The notes: generated from the letters alone by a model not told the origin. Positions 37,952-47,997 are shown, numbered from the stretch's first letter. The stretch is 64,000 nt of DNA from Paraburkholderia sp. BL10I2N1 (GCF_004361815.1 NZ_SNWA01000003.1:124001-188000); one strand, 5' to 3'. Translations and numbers: made by a program.

Positions 37952-39469
37952 ATGTCTGCTTCGCTCAATGCCCAAATCGCCGAAGTTTTCGACGAGCCGG
38001 GTTGCGACAAGAATCAAGGCAAGAGCGAGAAGGAACGCAAAAGGGGCTGCATCAAGCAGCTTTCGCCGGGTTCGGCCGCAGGCGGGTGCGCGTTCGACGG
38101 CGCGAAGATCGCTTTGCAGCCGGTGGTGGACGTCGCACACCTCGTGCACGGGCCGATTGCCTGTGAAGGTAACTCGTGGGACAACCGGCACGCCGCTTCG
38201 TCCGGTTCGCAACTCTATCGCACCGGCTTCACCACCGATATCAACGAACTCGACGTGGTGTACGGCGGCGAGAAGCGCCTGTTCAGGAGCGTGCGCGAAA
38301 TCATCGAGAAATACGATCCGCCCGCAGTGTTCGTCTACCAGACCTGCGTCACTGCGCTGATCGGCGACGACATCGAGGCAGTCTGCAAGCGCGCCACCGA
38401 ACAATTTGGCAAGCCGGTGATTCCGGTCATTTCCCCCGGTTTCGCCGGGCCGAAGAATCTGGGCAACAAGCTTGGCGGCGAGGCGATCCTCAACTATGTG
38501 ATCGGCACGCGCGAGCCCGAGTACACGACGCCGTATGACATCAACGTCATTGGCGAATACAACCTGTCGGGCGAACTCTGGCAGACCAAGCCGCTGCTCG
38601 ACGCGCTGGGCATCCGTATCCTCTCGTGCATCTCCGGCGACGGGCGCTACAACGAGGTCGCAAGTTCGCATCGCGCCAAGGTCAACATGATGGTCTGCTC
38701 GAAGTCGATGATCAACATCGCGACAAAGATGCAGCGGCGCTACGGCATCCCTTACTTCGAGGGCTCGTTCTATGGGATCGGCGACATGAGCGACACGCTG
38801 CGCCATATCGCCAGCCTGCTCGTGCAGCAGGGCGCGCCGGACGATCTGCTAGAGCGGACCGAGCGCCTGATCGCCGCCGAGGAAGCACGCGCGTGGGAGC
38901 GCATCGCGCACTACAAAGCGCGCCTTACCGGCAAGCGGGTATTGCTCATCACAGGTGGCGTGAAGTCTTGGTCGGTGGTTTCCGCGCTGCAGGAAGCAGG
39001 GCTCGAAATCGTCGGCACCAGCGTCAAGAAGAGCACTAAGGAAGACAAGGACAAGATCAAGGAGATCATGGGCGACGACGCCCACATGATCGACGGTATG
39101 ACGCCGCGGGAGATGTACGCGATGCTCAGGGACGCGCGGGCCGACATCATGCTGTCGGGTGGCCGCTCACAGTTCGTCGCACTGAAGGCCCGCATACCGT
39201 GGCTCGACATCAATCAGGAACGCCACCACCCTTATGGCGGCTACGAGGGGATCGTCGAGCTGGTCCATGAGATCGACCGCGCGATCTACAACCCGGTGTG
39301 GCAACAGGTGCGGATCCCTGCTCCGTGGGGCGACGACGGGGGAGCGCTCGGTGTGGCCCAAGCGCAAGCCGCGCGCCCGCTGTCAAGCGCCGCGCACGGG
39401 GGAGCGCTCGGTGTGGTCCAAGCGCAAGCCGCGCGCCCGCCGTCGAGCGCCCCGGGGTGGGGGCGATGA
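37952..39469 (+). CDS. nifE: FeMo-co scaffold protein NifE with repeated C-terminal tail
   Basis: A 505-residue NifE, homologous to NifD. It starts MSASLNAQIAEVFDE and has the N-terminal KRGCIKQLSPGSAAGGCAF, HGPIACEGNSWDNRH and TCVTALIGDD cysteine motifs for the P-cluster-like [4Fe-4S] site. With NifN it matures NifB-co to FeMo-co. Normal NifE ends near IPAPW; here about 40 extra residues follow, made of two copies of a 20-residue GALGVxQAQAARPxSSA unit. The ATG follows AGGAG. Confidence 0.97.
   Translation: MSASLNAQIAEVFDEPGCDKNQGKSEKERKRGCIKQLSPGSAAGGCAFDGAKIALQPVVDVAHLVHGPIACEGNSWDNRHAASSGSQLYRTGFTTDINELDVVYGGEKRLFRSVREIIEKYDPPAVFVYQTCVTALIGDDIEAVCKRATEQFGKPVIPVISPGFAGPKNLGNKLGGEAILNYVIGTREPEYTTPYDINVIGEYNLSGELWQTKPLLDALGIRILSCISGDGRYNEVASSHRAKVNMMVCSKSMINIATKMQRRYGIPYFEGSFYGIGDMSDTLRHIASLLVQQGAPDDLLERTERLIAAEEARAWERIAHYKARLTGKRVLLITGGVKSWSVVSALQEAGLEIVGTSVKKSTKEDKDKIKEIMGDDAHMIDGMTPREMYAMLRDARADIMLSGGRSQFVALKARIPWLDINQERHHPYGGYEGIVELVHEIDRAIYNPVWQQVRIPAPWGDDGGALGVAQAQAARPLSSAAHGGALGVVQAQAARPPSSAPGWGR
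39341..39460 (+). repeat. 60-base tandem repeat in the 3' end of nifE
   Basis: Two adjacent 60-base units beginning GGAGCGCTCGGTGTGG are almost identical over their first 50 bases. Because 60 is a multiple of three, the frame of NifE is kept and a 20-residue unit is duplicated. Confidence 0.9.
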
Positions 39470-39519
39470 GCCTCGAACCCGGTATACCGACCTGACGCCC
39501 CCGAACTCGAGAACATGCC

Positions 39520-40911
39520 ATGGCCTATGTCGTCGAATCTATGAAAGCCTGTGCGGTCAATCCGCTCAAGATGAGCCAGCCGCTGGGCGCGAGCCTCGCG
39601 TTCCTTGGGCTCGATGCCTGCATGCCCGTGATGCACGGCTCGCAGGGCTGCACGTCGTTCGGCCTCGTGCTGCTGGTGCGCCACTTCAGGGAGGCGATCC
39701 CGCTGCAGACGACAGCCATGGACGAAGTCACCGCGGTGCTCGGCGGTTACGAGAACATCGAGGCCGCGCTGCTCAACATCCGCAAGCGCGCTGCGCCGAA
39801 GGTCATCGCGATCTGTTCAACAGGTCTCACCGAGACCGAGGGCGACGACGTGGACGGCTATCTCGTTACCGTGCGCAAGCGCAAGCCCGAACTCAACGAC
39901 ACTGAGATCGTCTATGTGTCGACCCCCGACTATGTCGGCGCATTCGAAGACGGCTACCGGCATGCGATTACCGGCATCGTCAACGCGCTGGTCAAGGCGT
40001 TGCCAACGGTGGCTAATCAGGTGACGCTGCTGCCCGGCAGCCATCTGTCGCCTGGCGACATCGACGAACTGCGCGAGATCATCGAAGCGTTCGGCTTCGA
40101 TGTCATTGTGCTGCCCGACATTTCCGGCTCGCTCGACGGCCATATCGCGCCGGACTGGCGCGGCACCACACTGGGCGGTACCACGCTCGCGGAGATCCGG
40201 GCCGCGGGTGCATCGGCATTTACGATCGGCGTGGGCGAGCAGACGCGCGACGGCGCCGAGGCATTGCATGCTATCGCCGGCACACCGTTCGAAGTGTTCG
40301 GGCGGCTCACCGGACTGGAACCCAACGATCGTCTGCTGCAATTGCTCGCGCAGCGCTCCGGACGCCCCGTTCCCGCGAAATACCGGCGTCAGCGCAGCCG
40401 ATTGCTCGATGCGATGCTAGACGGCCATTTCTACACTGGAGGCATCAGGGTCGCGATCGGCGCAGAGCCCGATCTGCTGTTCGCGGTCGGCAGCATGCTG
40501 CACGAGATGGGCGCGCAGTTGCGCTGCTGCATCAGCACGACGCGATCGCCCGCGCACGCGTTGCTGCCCGCTGATCAGGTCGTGATCGGCGATCTCGAAG
40601 ACATGGAGCGCGCCGCGGCGGACTGCGACCTGCTGATCACCCATTCGCACGGCAGGCAGATGGCCGAGCACCTGCAAAAGCCGCTCTTCCGGATCGGTTT
40701 TCCGGTCTTCGACCGGGTCGGAAACGCACATCGACGCTACGTCGGCTACCGCGGCACGATGAACCTGATCTTTGAGATCGCCAACCTGATGATCGAGCAG
40801 ATTCCGCATCACGATCCGGGCGAATGGCCGCTGCCGCAGGCCGCTATCGATCTGGCCGCGCGCGATCCCGCGCGGGAAGCGAACATTCCTGTCGTCGCGG
40901 CCGGTGCTTGA
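39520..40911 (+). CDS. nifN: FeMo-co scaffold protein NifN
   Basis: A 463-residue NifN, homologous to NifK. The conserved ACAVNPLKMSQPLGASLAFLGLD, HGSQGCTSFGLVLLVRHFRE and STGLTETEGDD motifs are present. It forms the NifEN scaffold with NifE. It starts 50 bases after nifE and is followed by nifX. No defects. Confidence 0.98.
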   Translation: MAYVVESMKACAVNPLKMSQPLGASLAFLGLDACMPVMHGSQGCTSFGLVLLVRHFREAIPLQTTAMDEVTAVLGGYENIEAALLNIRKRAAPKVIAICSTGLTETEGDDVDGYLVTVRKRKPELNDTEIVYVSTPDYVGAFEDGYRHAITGIVNALVKALPTVANQVTLLPGSHLSPGDIDELREIIEAFGFDVIVLPDISGSLDGHIAPDWRGTTLGGTTLAEIRAAGASAFTIGVGEQTRDGAEALHAIAGTPFEVFGRLTGLEPNDRLLQLLAQRSGRPVPAKYRRQRSRLLDAMLDGHFYTGGIRVAIGAEPDLLFAVGSMLHEMGAQLRCCISTTRSPAHALLPADQVVIGDLEDMERAAADCDLLITHSHGRQMAEHLQKPLFRIGFPVFDRVGNAHRRYVGYRGTMNLIFEIANLMIEQIPHHDPGEWPLPQAAIDLAARDPAREANIPVVAAGA

Positions 40912-40933
40912 CCCACCTAAAGGAGCACACAGC

Positions 40934-41347
40934 ATGAAGATCGCGTTCGCCACCCAGGACAGGCAGTTCGTCGATGCGCATTTTGGCTGGGCGAGGAGCA
41001 TCGTCACCTACAACGTCACACCGGACGGCTACCAGTTCGTCGAGGCGTTCGACTTTGGTGGCAAGCTCGAAGAGGACGGCGACGAGGACAAGGTCGCGCC
41101 CAAGCTCGAAGCCGTCAAGGATTGCGCGATCCTGTACGTCGCCGCAATCGGCGGCTCGGCCGCGGCTCGAGTGGTTGCGCTGAAGATTCACCCGATCAAG
41201 GTGCCGCGGCCCGAGTCCATCGAGGAGATTCTCGGCAAGTTGCAACAGGTGCTGAGGGGCACGCCGCCGCCGTGGCTGCGCAAGGCGCTGGCGAAGGGTG
41301 GCGAACGTGTATACGACTTTGAAGACGATGAGGTATCCCATGGCTGA
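40934..41347 (+). CDS. nifX: FeMo-co carrier NifX
   Basis: A 137-residue NifX/NifB-C-terminal-domain protein ([41 protein letters not shown]). It binds NifB-co or VK-cluster and passes it between NifB and NifEN. The ATG at 40934 follows AAAGGAG; the frame from 40904 lies inside nifN's end. It overlaps the next gene by 8 bases. Confidence 0.96.
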   Translation: MKIAFATQDRQFVDAHFGWARSIVTYNVTPDGYQFVEAFDFGGKLEEDGDEDKVAPKLEAVKDCAILYVAAIGGSAAARVVALKIHPIKVPRPESIEEILGKLQQVLRGTPPPWLRKALAKGGERVYDFEDDEVSHG

Positions 41348-41825
41348 ATCATCCGCAATTCCGTCCAAGGCCAGCGACGAAATGCTGCTGGTCGCACCGT
41401 TTGTGCAGCAGCTCGTCAGGCAGTTGCGCGCGCAGGACACCCACGGCGTGTGGGACGGAAAGACCGACCTGCAACTGCTCAAGCCGTACATCCACACGCC
41501 GGAGGAACGCCGCGCGATTCCGATCATGGGCGACCCCGACCCCGAAACGCTGTGGCGGCTCGAGCTTTTCTATAGCGCGATTGCGGTGGCGATCGAGCGT
41601 GAGACCGGCCAAATGGTTTCGCCGATGATGAAGATGAGCCACGAGGGCTTCGGGCGCATGGTGTTGCTCGCGGGGCGGCTCGTTGTCGTCAACAAGCAGT
41701 TGCGCGACGTACACCGGTTCGGCTTCGCTTCGCTGGAGAAGCTCGCCGAGGCGGGCGCAAAGCTTCTCGACGAAGCGGTCGAGGTGATCCGGACGTACCC
41801 CGCCATCGCACAGTACGGGGCCTGA
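41340..41825 (+). CDS. NifX-associated DUF269 protein
   Basis: A 161-residue protein of the DUF269 family, always next to nifX ([55 protein letters not shown]). Its role is unknown; context suggests cofactor maturation or trafficking. Its ATG overlaps the end of nifX. Confidence 0.93.
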   Translation: MAESSAIPSKASDEMLLVAPFVQQLVRQLRAQDTHGVWDGKTDLQLLKPYIHTPEERRAIPIMGDPDPETLWRLELFYSAIAVAIERETGQMVSPMMKMSHEGFGRMVLLAGRLVVVNKQLRDVHRFGFASLEKLAEAGAKLLDEAVEVIRTYPAIAQYGA

Positions 41826-41849
41826 AGGAATCGTGAGGGGACCGAGACG

Positions 41850-42050
41850 ATGAGCACCGATGCCGACGAACTCAAGGCGCACCTGAAGAAACTCAACGCG
41901 CAAGCGACCCAGGCGAAGTTGGACCTGCACGACCTCTCAGAGGAACTCCCGACCAACTGGGAGAACATTCTCGCTGTCGCCCAGCGCTGCCATGACGCTC
42001 ACGCCGCGCTGATGGCAGCCCGCAAGGCTGCCGCTGCGGCAGCTGCCTGA
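41850..42050 (+). CDS. DUF683/CCE_0567-family small protein
   Basis: A 66-residue helical-hairpin protein (LKAHLKKLNAQATQAKLDLHDLSEELPTNWENI...) typical of the family found between the DUF269 gene and fdxB. It ends in a polyalanine stretch. Function unknown. Confidence 0.92.
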   Translation: MSTDADELKAHLKKLNAQATQAKLDLHDLSEELPTNWENILAVAQRCHDAHAALMAARKAAAAAAA

Positions 42051-42075
42051 ACCAGCCAAGCCACGGAGCCACATC

Positions 42076-42387
42076 ATGAGCGATACCTTCAGCGTTACGC
42101 TGCCGAGCGGCGCCACCTGGACGCCGACCTTCGTCAACAGGCTCGACGAAGAAAAATGCATTGGTTGCGGACGTTGTTTCCGTGTCTGTCCGCGTGGCGT
42201 GCTGCAACTCGTCGGGCTTAACGAGGACGGCGCGCACATCGCACTGGACGGCGACGACGAAGACGAAGACGACGAGTACGAGAAGAAGGTGATGACTATC
42301 GTGCATCGGGAACTGTGCGTCGGCTGCACCGCGTGCGCGAAGATCTGCCCGAAAAAGTGCTACACGCACGCGGCGGCCGTTCTCTGA
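42076..42387 (+). CDS. fdxB: ferredoxin III, nif-specific (FdxB)
   Basis: A 103-residue ferredoxin with two cluster motifs, CIGCGRCFRVCPRG and CVGCTACAKICPKKC. A very acidic insertion (DGDDEDEDDEYEKK) lies between them. It is the nif-specific 2[4Fe-4S] ferredoxin found after the DUF683 gene, a likely electron carrier for cofactor assembly. Confidence 0.95.
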   Translation: MSDTFSVTLPSGATWTPTFVNRLDEEKCIGCGRCFRVCPRGVLQLVGLNEDGAHIALDGDDEDEDDEYEKKVMTIVHRELCVGCTACAKICPKKCYTHAAAVL

Positions 42388-42398
42388 GCGATGCCGCG

Positions 42399-42959
42399 AT
42401 GAACGCCTATGCAACCCTGATGGCGTGTGCGGTGGATGTGGGCGATCCCACCGTGCTGGTACTGGCCGGCGTGCTGTCGAGCGGGTTCGAGCACCACGGC
42501 GTCGATGTGCTGCCGATGCCCGGACTGGACGCCGACCAGACGCGCCGAATGCTCGCGCGCTGGTTCCCAGGTGCCGGGCCGGCGCTCGGTCTTACGTGCG
42601 TCTTGTCGCCCGCCACGATGCCGCGTGACGACGAACTGGAAGACCTGGTGGCGTTGCTCAATCACCATGCCGATCCGCGCGCCGGCCCGGCAGACGAGGC
42701 GAACTGCGTGGCCCATGCATTGGCCTGCGCGAGCCTCGGGCAAAACCACCTTTGGCAAGACCTGCTTCTGCCGTCGCGGCGCGAGTTGTCCGCATTGATC
42801 AGCCACTGGTTTCCGCGGCTGGCCGCGAAGAATACGCATGACATGAAGTGGAAGAAGTTCTTCTACAAGCAACTGTGCGAGCGCGAGGGCCTGTTCATCT
42901 GCAAGGCGCCGAGTTGTGACGTCTGTTCGGACCATGCGCTTTGCTTTGGAGCGGAGTAG
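42399..42959 (+). CDS. nifQ: molybdenum-delivery protein NifQ
   Basis: A 186-residue NifQ. The C-terminal cysteine motif C-x4-C-x2-C-x5-C (ICKAPSCDVCSDHALCF) binds the Fe-S/Mo-Fe-S cluster used to give molybdenum to NifEN. MKWKKFFYKQLCEREGLFIC is characteristic. It starts 11 bases after fdxB; the alternative ATG at 42391 is out of frame. Confidence 0.95.
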   Translation: MNAYATLMACAVDVGDPTVLVLAGVLSSGFEHHGVDVLPMPGLDADQTRRMLARWFPGAGPALGLTCVLSPATMPRDDELEDLVALLNHHADPRAGPADEANCVAHALACASLGQNHLWQDLLLPSRRELSALISHWFPRLAAKNTHDMKWKKFFYKQLCEREGLFICKAPSCDVCSDHALCFGAE

Positions 42960-43044
42960 GCAAAAATGCCCGGCCCGCGCCTCCGTTGAGCAGGTGCGTC
43001 GCCGGTCCGCTTTGCCAGGCTTCTTCGGTAGATTCACAGTGAGA

Positions 43045-43060
43045 AGGCGCGGGACTTGCT
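43045..43060 (+). promoter_or_regulatory. possible sigma54 promoter downstream of nifQ
   Basis: AGGCGCGGGACTTGCT has GG-N10-GC spacing and a good TTGCT -12 half but a weak -24 half. It precedes the globin-like gene. No clear NifA site was seen. Confidence 0.35.
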
Positions 43061-43127
43061 TAAGCGTGCTCGTCGTTATCTATTCAGGCATTCAACCGAG
43101 AAATCGCACCACAAACCTTACGCACCT

Positions 43128-43697
43128 ATGGATTCGTTCCAATCTGCTGCGTCCCCGGGGCCCCGCCCTCGCTGTACACCCTGCACCCGGGCATTGCCGC
43201 CCGCCTGCGTGCCCGCGCTGCCGCAACCGCCGCGCCGGCTACTCGCGATCTGCGACGAAGCTGGGTTGCGCGATCTGGCGCTGTGCCACTTGCAGCGGCT
43301 CAGACTTATGCTGCTGTTTGCACGCGTCGGTCACCGCTTCGATTGTGTCGCGCCGCGGGTGGCCGACTTCGTGGTCGACTCCTGCGGCGGGCTGCTGTAT
43401 TACGGCGAGCGGCATGCGCATCTGCAGGCGGGCTCCAGGCCGCCGGTGCTGCTTGACGAAGAGGGCCGCGAACCCTGGCTGGTTCAACTTTGGTACGCGT
43501 TCGACGACGTCGGTTTCCCGCCCGCGCTGCGCGCCGACTTCTGGGGCTGGGCGAAGCCGCTGTCCGAGCATCGGCTGGCGCCGCACGCGCGTCATGCCGG
43601 CCGGACGCGCTACACGTACGACACGGTGCGTAGCTGGTTTCTCTCTCCGGCAGCGGGCGAACGGCTTGCGGGCCATGCCACGAGGCGCTCGCCATGA
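43128..43697 (+). CDS. globin-like nif-cluster protein
   Basis: About 189 residues. After a Pro/Ala-rich N-terminus, the segment RLRLMLLFARVGHRFDCVAPRVADFVVDSCGGLLYYGERHAHL, followed by LVQLWYAFDDVGFPPALRADFWGWAKPLS, resembles divergent bacterial globins (helices B, E and G/H). Assignment is tentative. The start is unclear (ATG 43128 chosen; a TTG at 43056 opens the frame). It overlaps the DUF2325 gene by 4 bases. Confidence 0.5.
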   Translation: MDSFQSAASPGPRPRCTPCTRALPPACVPALPQPPRRLLAICDEAGLRDLALCHLQRLRLMLLFARVGHRFDCVAPRVADFVVDSCGGLLYYGERHAHLQAGSRPPVLLDEEGREPWLVQLWYAFDDVGFPPALRADFWGWAKPLSEHRLAPHARHAGRTRYTYDTVRSWFLSPAAGERLAGHATRRSP

Positions 43698-44254
43698 GAC
43701 CCATGCCGCCTGCCGTTGCCGTAACGGTGGGATCCGAAGCGCAGCCCGTCATGAATCAGAACCGCGGCACATGCCTTCCCGACAGCAGTGCGAGCCTGTC
43801 GCTGGAGCGCGCGCGGGCACATGTCGCGAGCCTGCAGCACGAGTTGTTCGCGGTTGAGCAGGCGCTGCTCGACGACCGCGCATTGACGCGCGCATTGAGC
43901 GGGCGTCGATGGGTTTATGTGGGCGGGCGGCCAAGCATCAACGCCGTGCTGCGTGCGCTGGTGGATGCGGCGGGAGGCGAGTTCGTTCATCACACCGGGA
44001 CCATCGACGACGATGGCCGTGCCGAAGGCTTCGAGGCTTTGCTGTCAGGCGCCTACCGGGTGCTGTGCCCATTGGATCTGATCGACCCGGACTCGCTGGT
44101 CGCGCTGCGGCGGTTGTGCGCGCGTCATCGCGCGCCGTGGTCCGCTTTGCGTTCGTCGAGCGTGACGAGCTTCATCGCGGGCGTGTTGCGGGCTCGGCCT
44201 GCCCAGCCGCGCGGCGTGGTCGCAGCGTCGCGCTTCTGCCTGAGGCATGGCTGA
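43694..44254 (+). CDS. DUF2325-domain protein
   Basis: A 186-residue protein. A helical N-terminal part (LERARAHVASLQHELFAVEQALL) is followed by a DUF2325-like Rossmann half-fold (WVYVGGRPSINAVLRALVDAAGGEFVHHTG; ADLVICP-like VLCPLDLIDPDSL; RHRAPWSALRSSSVTSF). It overlaps the globin-like gene and closes the nifENX-Q operon. Function unknown. Confidence 0.8.
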   Translation: MRPMPPAVAVTVGSEAQPVMNQNRGTCLPDSSASLSLERARAHVASLQHELFAVEQALLDDRALTRALSGRRWVYVGGRPSINAVLRALVDAAGGEFVHHTGTIDDDGRAEGFEALLSGAYRVLCPLDLIDPDSLVALRRLCARHRAPWSALRSSSVTSFIAGVLRARPAQPRGVVAASRFCLRHG

Positions 44255-44333
44255 CGTCGTCAAGACTTTACGTACCGCGAGATGTGGGCGCAAAACTTGC
44301 CTTTGACGTGGTCTTTCCACGAGAGGGCCTGCC

Positions 44334-44616
44334 ATGTCGGATTCCGCACAACGCTACGGCCTTTTCCTCAACGTCGAGAACCCCGACGGCGACGCGCGAT
44401 GCGCTGACGCAAACGGTGCGTAATGCGCCGGCCGCCCGAACGTTCGGCTACCACGAGGTGTGGCTCGCCGAGCATAACTACAGGTCGTACGCGAACAGCA
44501 GCGCGCTGGCGCTGCTGTTCGCCCACATCGCGACTCGTTTCCGTTGCCATATCGGGTTGCGGGGATATTGTCGTCGCATGAGGCGCGTGCGCGGATGCAC
44601 GAGGCGTTCGCCTTGA
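44334..44616 (+). pseudogene. truncated luciferase-like (LLM-class) oxidoreductase
   Basis: The start MSDSAQRYGLFLNVENPDGD is followed by a frame change to ARTFGYHEVWLAEHNYRSYANSSALALLFAHIATRFRCHIGL, the N-terminal flavin/luciferase domain. Coding then stops. About 80% of the expected 330 residues are missing. It converges with nodJ. Confidence 0.75.
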
Positions 44617-44661
44617 TACGACATGGTGTTTTCCCACTCATTCGTACTGGCCATAGCAGCA

Positions 44662-45450
44662 TTAAGACATGAGGCGTCGACGTAACAGCGCCACTGACAG
44701 GAAGAACGGCAACACCGTGCAAATGCAGAGAGCGCCAATATGCAGGGCAACATAGCTCACCGGGCGTCCGAGCATCGGGGGACGGATAAGGTCGACGGAA
44801 TGTGCCAGCGGTAAGAAGCGCGCTACGTCACAAAAAACGGCAGGTAGCTTACTGATCGGGAAGATCACGCCGCTCAGGAGCACCATGGGCGTGAGAACGA
44901 GCGTTTGATAGAACACGAAGTAATCGTGACTGGGTGCAAGCGCCGCGAGGATCATCGCCAGACTCGCGAAGGCGAGGCCAGTCAGGGCGATGGCAGGCGA
45001 TGCGTAGAGAATGGATGACCACGCTGCATAACCCAGCACGGTGGCTACCACCATGACGGCAATGCCGGCAAAAAAGGCCCTGGTGGCGGCCCATGCCAGT
45101 TCACCGAGAACGATATCGCCGAGCGTGAGCTGTGTACAGAGGATCGCTTCCCACATGCGCTGAACATGCATGCGAGAGAAAGCTGCGTAAATCGTTTCGA
45201 AGGTCGCGGAGGTCATTGCGCTCGTCGCGACCATACCCGCCGCGAGAAACGCGATATAAGATGCGCCATCAACGCGACCTACCATTATCCCGAAACCAAA
45301 GCCGAGGCCGAACAGATAAATCATAGGATCGGCAAGGTTACCGAGAATCGAGGCAAACGCGACTTTTTTCCATGCCAGATAGTTGTGGCGCCACACTGCA
45401 ACCCAGTTCCACAGGTTCGCGGGCAGGGCCGCTGCATAAAACTCTCTCAT
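44662..45450 (-). CDS. nodJ: Nod factor export ABC permease NodJ
   Basis: A 262-residue ABC-2-type permease with six membrane segments ([72 protein letters not shown]). With NodI it exports lipochitooligosaccharide Nod factors. It follows nodI by 3 bases. Normal length. Confidence 0.95.
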   Translation of the reverse strand: MREFYAAALPANLWNWVAVWRHNYLAWKKVAFASILGNLADPMIYLFGLGFGFGIMVGRVDGASYIAFLAAGMVATSAMTSATFETIYAAFSRMHVQRMWEAILCTQLTLGDIVLGELAWAATRAFFAGIAVMVVATVLGYAAWSSILYASPAIALTGLAFASLAMILAALAPSHDYFVFYQTLVLTPMVLLSGVIFPISKLPAVFCDVARFLPLAHSVDLIRPPMLGRPVSYVALHIGALCICTVLPFFLSVALLRRRLMS

Positions 45451-45453
45451 CGT

Positions 45454-46368
45454 TCACTCCTTCATCCCGCGCCCGGTTAGCTGCAAAAAGACATCCTCGA
45501 GATTTGCTGGACGCTGTAAAAGGCGCAGCGCCGTGCGCCCGCGCAACTGTATGCACACCCGTTCCGGATCGGACACATAGCAGAAGAGGGTCTCACCACT
45601 GACCTCGATACGCTGCGCGTGCGGCGCGATCAACGTGCGCAGCTCATGCGGATTGCCGCCGTGGATCTCGATCACGTGGCTCCCGATCTGTTCTGCGATC
45701 AGCGCGCGAGGCCCGCCTTCGGCGATCTTTCGACCCTCCGCCAGCACACACAGTCGGTCGCACAACCGCTCGGCCTCTTCCATGAAATGGGTGGTCAAGA
45801 GGATCGTGGTGCCGCGCGCCAGCAGGGAACGCAGCCGTTCCCAGATCAGGTGGCGAGCATGCGGGTCGAGACCCGTTGTTGGCTCGTCCATGACCAACAA
45901 CTGTGGATCGTTGATCAGCGCGCGAGCCAGCATTAGGCGCCGCTTCATGCCGCCGGATAGCTCGGTGACGCGCGCATTGACCTTGCTTTCGAGGCGGGCG
46001 AATTCGAGCAGCGATGGCACGACCGCTTCAATTTCACGTGTGCTCATGCCAAAGTAGCGGCCAAACACCAGAAGGTTCTCGCGCACGGTGAACCCGGGCT
46101 CGAGGTTGTCGAATTGCGGCACTACGCCAATGCGCATACGTGCCGAGCGAGCGCGAGCCGGCACTGGCTCCCCGAGCACGATGATCTTGCCTGCGTCGGG
46201 CGGCGCCATGCCGAGAACCATACGCACCGTCGTGCTCTTGCCCGCGCCATTTGGCCCTAGCAGGCCGAAGCACTCTCCAGGCGCGACGCTGAACGATAAT
46301 CCGTCGACTACGATCTTGTTGCCATATGACTTCCTTACGCTAGCGAAGCTGATTGCTGCCTTGGACAT
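45454..46368 (-). CDS. nodI: Nod factor export ABC ATPase NodI
   Basis: A 304-residue ATPase with Walker [13 protein letters not shown] signature LSGGMKRR and Walker [13 protein letters not shown], followed by the switch histidine in [13 protein letters not shown]. It energises NodJ for Nod factor secretion. It is separated from nodC by 267 bases, unusually wide for nodCI. Confidence 0.95.
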   Translation of the reverse strand: MSKAAISFASVRKSYGNKIVVDGLSFSVAPGECFGLLGPNGAGKSTTVRMVLGMAPPDAGKIIVLGEPVPARARSARMRIGVVPQFDNLEPGFTVRENLLVFGRYFGMSTREIEAVVPSLLEFARLESKVNARVTELSGGMKRRLMLARALINDPQLLVMDEPTTGLDPHARHLIWERLRSLLARGTTILLTTHFMEEAERLCDRLCVLAEGRKIAEGGPRALIAEQIGSHVIEIHGGNPHELRTLIAPHAQRIEVSGETLFCYVSDPERVCIQLRGRTALRLLQRPANLEDVFLQLTGRGMKE

Positions 46369-46635
46369 GGGGATAAGAAGGAAAATTACGCGCTCGTCTT
46401 GGAGAAAAAGAAGCCGTTCTGCTGCCGCGGCCCGATTGAAAACGCCCTGTCCGATAGAAGATCCTTACCTGCTGCGGAATAGTTACTCACAATGGAGTAC
46501 CAGGACTCCGGTGAATGCACTCGCGTTGGGAAGGCGCCAATTGAGCCATTGCGTGAGACGATCGCACTCAAGCGGGCCGCTGCCGATGGTGCGCGGTTCT
46601 GGGTTGGCGCAAGGGTCGAGGTCCTATATGTACGA
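46369..46635. other. nodC-nodI intergenic gap
   Basis: A 267-base spacer with no recognised gene, nod box or IS end. A short open frame on the minus strand crosses it (46386-46649), but its protein matches nothing I know and it overlaps the end of nodC. It may be the scar of a lost gene. Confidence 0.4.
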
Positions 46636-47997
46636 TTAACAATTGCCATCGAATGCTTCGTCAGACGTTGCTAACGTTGAGGACTCACACGCGTGATCCG
46701 GTCGACGGTGCGGAGTCGCAACTCTTGACGCTGAAGTCATGTTCGGCTTCGTAACCGGATCCGGAGTATCGGGCTGTTTTTCTCGAACGTTCGATACGTT
46801 GCCTGAAGAGCCACGGGACAGCCAATCGCTATTGCTCAATGTGCACAGCGCATAGGCTTTCAGCGGGAGCAAGAGAAAGAGGTTAATGGGTGTGTGAAGA
46901 GAAAAGCCAAGAAATCGAATCTGGCGAGCGCGAACCGATGCCACGCTACAGCGGATCATCGTCAATGATGCGATTATCAGGGCAGTCCACCACGGCACTG
47001 TCGCTGTCAATGCGAGCTGCGCGAGCGCCGCTAGAAGCGATAAGGCGAGAAATAGCGAGCCCACATTCAGTCCGATCACGTCCAGCGTAAGGTAGCGATC
47101 GAGACAGGGCAGCAGGCGCAGCGAAAGCAACGTGTCCCGATAAGTACTGCGCGCCCAGCGCAGTTGTTGGCGCAGATACGCCCCCAGTCTGTCCGGAACG
47201 ACTGTCGCCGCAATGGCGTCCGGAACGTACTCGGTCCGATAACCTGCGGTCAGCATGAGAATCGTGAGATGGCGGTCCTCGCCGAAGTCGCTCGGTTTCC
47301 CGCGAAAAAACTGCGTCTCGTACTGGTCTAATAGCAAAAGAAGCACGGACCGTCGGTACATGGTACACGGACCGCAGCAACACATAACAGCGCCGAAGCG
47401 AGCCTGTGCCGCGCGTTCTTCGTTGCAAGCCAACCAGTACTCCATATCGATCAGGCGGGTCAGCCAAGTGTCGCTCCGGTTGCTGGCCGTCAACTGCCCC
47501 ATGGCGGCGCCTATCGTCGTGTCTCGCATTGTCAATACGAGCTTCTTGACGACATCGGGCGCCAGCGTCGTGTCCGAGTCGACGTTGAGTACCAGTTCCC
47601 CGGATGAAGAGCGTATCGCGGCGATCTGTGCCTTGCGCTTTCCCATATTTTGGGGAAGCGTAATGAAGTTGAATCTCGGGTCGTGTGTGTACGCATCGTA
47701 TACCGGCCTCACAGCGTCGAGATTCGCAGAACCATCATCAACCACATAGACCCGCAGTTTTCCGGCGTAGTCCTGGTTTGCAATGGACTCCAGGCACGCC
47801 GAGAGTGTGCGCGGTTGCTCGTTAAAGCACGGCACGATGACGTCCACGTCCGGCAGAAAGTTGGAGTCGGCGGCATTGGGCGACTTCGGCGGACCACTCG
47901 TGGGTAGACCATGGAGGGCCTGTGCGCTTTTGTAAACAGTCGAGAGTAGTGCATACAACAAAACCGGGGCAGTGCTGATTGTGGCAATGGCATTCAT
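46636..47997 (-). CDS. nodC: N-acetylglucosaminyltransferase NodC
   Basis: A 453-residue chitin-synthase-type GT2 enzyme that builds the chitooligosaccharide backbone of Nod factor. The catalytic motifs VDDGS, VNVDSDTTL (DxD), SDFGEDRHLT and RQQLRWARS (QxxRW) are intact, with C-terminal membrane helices. The C-terminal 60 residues are Ser/Thr/Pro-rich. It overlaps nodB by 4 bases. Confidence 0.97.
   Translation of the reverse strand: MNAIATISTAPVLLYALLSTVYKSAQALHGLPTSGPPKSPNAADSNFLPDVDVIVPCFNEQPRTLSACLESIANQDYAGKLRVYVVDDGSANLDAVRPVYDAYTHDPRFNFITLPQNMGKRKAQIAAIRSSSGELVLNVDSDTTLAPDVVKKLVLTMRDTTIGAAMGQLTASNRSDTWLTRLIDMEYWLACNEERAAQARFGAVMCCCGPCTMYRRSVLLLLLDQYETQFFRGKPSDFGEDRHLTILMLTAGYRTEYVPDAIAATVVPDRLGAYLRQQLRWARSTYRDTLLSLRLLPCLDRYLTLDVIGLNVGSLFLALSLLAALAQLALTATVPWWTALIIASLTMIRCSVASVRARQIRFLGFSLHTPINLFLLLPLKAYALCTLSNSDWLSRGSSGNVSNVREKQPDTPDPVTKPNMTSASRVATPHRRPDHACESSTLATSDEAFDGNC

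Noticed and set aside
39341..39460. CRISPR-like array in nifE
   Set aside because: Only two adjacent 60-base units without spacers; it is an in-frame coding duplication. No CRISPR array was seen anywhere in the window.
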